The notes below the pieces were generated by a model. It was given only the letters and a program-made list of their open reading frames with translations. It was not told the origin of the DNA and made no database searches. 7,102 bases of DNA from assembly GCA_026387965.1 (NCBI GenBank), contig JAPLKR010000079.1, forward strand, positions 1-7,102, read 5' to 3'. This document shows, in pieces, positions 5,384 to 7,102 of this stretch; the stretch's first letter is position 1, and each line of letters opens with the position of its first letter. The position numbers were made by a program, and so were the translations under genes. This DNA is from Fusobacteriota bacterium. GTDB taxonomy: Bacteria; Fusobacteriota; Fusobacteriia; JAPLKR01.

Positions 5384-6511
5384 TTATTGCTCAAACTCTC
5401 TTTTTTCACTTTGTATCCCCATCACTGCATATAGACATTGATAATAAAACATCCATTTTATTACACTCGCGATAATATAGATCGGCACAATAAAATACCA
5501 GCTTTGCAATATAAAACAAAAACCCACACACCATAAAATAGCGTAGGTTAGTGCCAAAAATTTTGACGGCACAATTTTTGTACATTTTACTTGGTTCATT
5601 TGATTAACAATATTTTTTTGAAGTACAAGTAACGCAGAAAATCTCCAATAAAAGTTATAAAAAGGAATATAGTGCCGACCTACTGTTTGAGCTGACAAGC
5701 TCCTATCTTGAGTAACTTCATAACATAACTTATATAATAGTTTTCCTTCATATATCCAAATAAGTATTGTGGATGCTACGATACTTATTATCAAGACTAG
5801 TATCAGAAAATTTAGCCCACTAATATCACACTTTCTCTCTAAAAAAATCAAAACCACATTCGACATAAAGAGCCAGAACCCAACATTAAAATTCTTTCGA
5901 ATTTTACTAATTTTCTTTATACTCTCCGACTTAACTACTACATTTATTTGAGATGTTAAAGCTTCATGTCTTAAAATTTCACTATTTCTACTCTCTTCTT
6001 TTCCAGCAATTCTCATCAGCTTGTAAAAATACCATATGTTAAATACAGCTGACGCTATAATTACAAATATCGTTTGAGAAAAAGAGAAGTAAAATATTAA
6101 AATACAACTGGCAGCTGAAAAAACAATGTAGACACTTATCAATGTTCTACCAGGAATATAGTATTTCCCACACTTTTCACTGCGTAGTTTTCTCATATGT
6201 AAAATGAGTTTGATGTTAAAGGCAAAAATCCAGTAGATATTATAAATGGGAATAAAAAGAAACCCCACTGCTTTTCCGGGCGAAATATGTTTATTCTTTC
6301 TCTTAAATATATTATCCCATATAAAGTAAAGAAAAATATAGCGTTTAACAAGTGATACGATAGAAAACCCCAGCCCAAAAATACAAAATATAAGTGGTAA
6401 CAAAATTTTATCTGTATGCAAAATAAGTTGTATTCCTATAAGTGAAAATAACCAAGAAAGAGCCAAAAATAGTACCCATGAATAAAACTTATTTCTAATT
6501 TTGCTTTGCAT
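5384..6511 (-). CDS. Multi-pass membrane protein with two PGKAVGF-type repeats, function unknown
   Basis: This 375-residue protein has about eight hydrophobic segments and no signal peptide or enzyme motif. It appears to be a tandem duplication. The first half has hydrophobic segments at 10-32 and 37-55, then SPGKAVGFLFIPIYNIYWIF (77-96), two more segments and a Y-K-L-M-R-I-A end (163-169). The second half repeats the plan with SAQTVGRHYIPFYNFYWRF (273-291) and Y-x-x-L-Y-A-V-M-G-I at the end (357-366). The PGKAVGF-FIP-N-YW signature occurs in small bacterial membrane proteins of unknown function, perhaps related to DUF4328-like families. AGGCGGTG sits just before the ATG. It lies 59 bases after its paralogue and is probably cotranscribed with it. 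Confidence 0.8.
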   Translation of the reverse strand: MQSKIRNKFYSWVLFLALSWLFSLIGIQLILHTDKILLPLIFCIFGLGFSIVSLVKRYIFLYFIWDNIFKRKNKHISPGKAVGFLFIPIYNIYWIFAFNIKLILHMRKLRSEKCGKYYIPGRTLISVYIVFSAASCILIFYFSFSQTIFVIIASAVFNIWYFYKLMRIAGKEESRNSEILRHEALTSQINVVVKSESIKKISKIRKNFNVGFWLFMSNVVLIFLERKCDISGLNFLILVLIISIVASTILIWIYEGKLLYKLCYEVTQDRSLSAQTVGRHYIPFYNFYWRFSALLVLQKNIVNQMNQVKCTKIVPSKFLALTYAILWCVGFCFILQSWYFIVPIYIIASVIKWMFYYQCLYAVMGIQSEKREFEQ

Positions 6512-6529
6512 AACACCGCCTTTGATTTC

Positions 6530-6539
6530 AAAAAAAAAA
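6530..6539 (+). repeat. Ten-base A tract ahead of the membrane protein gene
   Basis: Ten consecutive A (T on the coding strand) lie 19-28 bases before the start codon at 6511, just upstream of its ribosome site. Tracts of this length slip during replication and could vary transcript leader length or expression. With TCAAAAAA nearby it can also form an AT-only 8-bp hairpin between the two membrane protein genes. Confidence 0.5.
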
Positions 6540-6570
6540 GTTGTTTTTTGACATACTCTTTTCTTAAATT

Positions 6571-7101
6571 CTACGATAAGCTTTGAAACTCTTCAATCTT
6601 TTCAACAGCTTTAGTACATTTATAAAGATAAAGTACCATTAACAGCACGCCTATGATACTTACAATTTGACAGTAGTCTCCTAAAAAATATGACGCTACG
6701 GGGCCTACCCATGTAAGAAGGATCGCAAGGACCGCCATCCATTTACACGCACCCATTTTATGCTCTATTCCATGATTTTTCATGTAACTTCTAATTCTTC
6801 CTACTAAACCCGCATAGACATAGAAAACCCAATATATATTAAATGCCGGAATAAATATAAATCCCACAGCTTTTCCAGGTGACGCACTCCCATGTCCTTC
6901 ATAAATTCTTTTATACATCGAATATAGCAAAATCATTTTATAAACTAGGGCTACAATGAGAAAAGCCCCGCCACATAGTGAGATAATTAGGCCAATATAA
7001 TTTGTTGCTACTGGCGCATTGACAACAATGAGTATATCACCCACAATAACGAGTCCTAGTCCTATTATAAACCACATAAAATATCTACTAAATTTTTTCA
7101 T
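6571..7101 (-). CDS. Small multi-pass membrane protein with PGKAVGF motif, function unknown
   Basis: This 176-residue protein has four to five hydrophobic segments (about 8-27, 33-55, 81-101, 119-139, 144-160). The central signature SPGKAVGFIFIPAFNIYWVF (74-93) is followed by a basic cytosolic-looking stretch and an ending YLYKCTKAVEKIEEF (158-172). It is clearly paralogous to the next gene, whose two halves each resemble this whole protein. The ATG at 7101-7099 lies one base from the window edge, so its ribosome site cannot be seen and an upstream start is possible; MKKFSRYF is a plausible N terminus. TAG at 6571-6573 is 59 bases before the next start. No function is assigned. Confidence 0.78.
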   Translation of the reverse strand: MKKFSRYFMWFIIGLGLVIVGDILIVVNAPVATNYIGLIISLCGGAFLIVALVYKMILLYSMYKRIYEGHGSASPGKAVGFIFIPAFNIYWVFYVYAGLVGRIRSYMKNHGIEHKMGACKWMAVLAILLTWVGPVASYFLGDYCQIVSIIGVLLMVLYLYKCTKAVEKIEEFQSLS

Positions 7102-7102
7102 T

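Overview
This is an AT-rich bacterial window (roughly two thirds A+T by eye). Every confidently identified gene lies on the minus strand, each with a purine-rich Shine-Dalgarno site. The gene content (S-methylthioribose kinase, a secreted S1/P1-nuclease-like protein, an HAAAP-family aromatic amino acid permease, an IS3-type transposase relic, long decayed intergenic stretches) fits a host-associated gammaproteobacterium, perhaps Legionellales. That placement is inferred from gene content only.

Layout from left to right. Bases 1-350 hold no clear gene. They contain small dyads, a GC-rich spot that reads as a tRNA 3' end on plus and as a Trp-rich short frame on minus, and an AT-only hairpin. 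Bases 349-690 are a decayed 3' end of an IS3-family element. Bases 712-1887 encode MtnK, with its own likely promoter. Bases 2004-2286 carry small overlapping frames, either tiny genes or a broken coding remnant. Bases 2287-3378 encode an S1/P1-nuclease-fold exported protein that has lost most metal ligands. Bases 3380-3899 hold its promoter, a strong hairpin terminator, a possible 37-residue gene and a 173-bp stretch with 12-bp inverted ends. Bases 3900-5096 encode an HAAAP permease. Bases 5174-5356 form its leader: a promoter, a 15-codon leader peptide with tandem Trp codons, and an intrinsic terminator that can be disrupted by an alternative pairing. Bases 5384-6511 and 6571-7101 encode two related multi-pass membrane proteins; the larger looks like an internal duplication of the smaller.

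The most informative system is the permease unit. The leader peptide with adjacent Trp codons, followed by mutually exclusive hairpins and then the transporter gene, indicates ribosome-mediated attenuation by charged tRNA-Trp. This in turn predicts tryptophan as a substrate of the permease. MtnK recycles methylthioribose in methionine salvage, so two genes here deal with amino acid acquisition or salvage, as expected of an organism that scavenges from a host. The remaining genes have no shown functional link to these.
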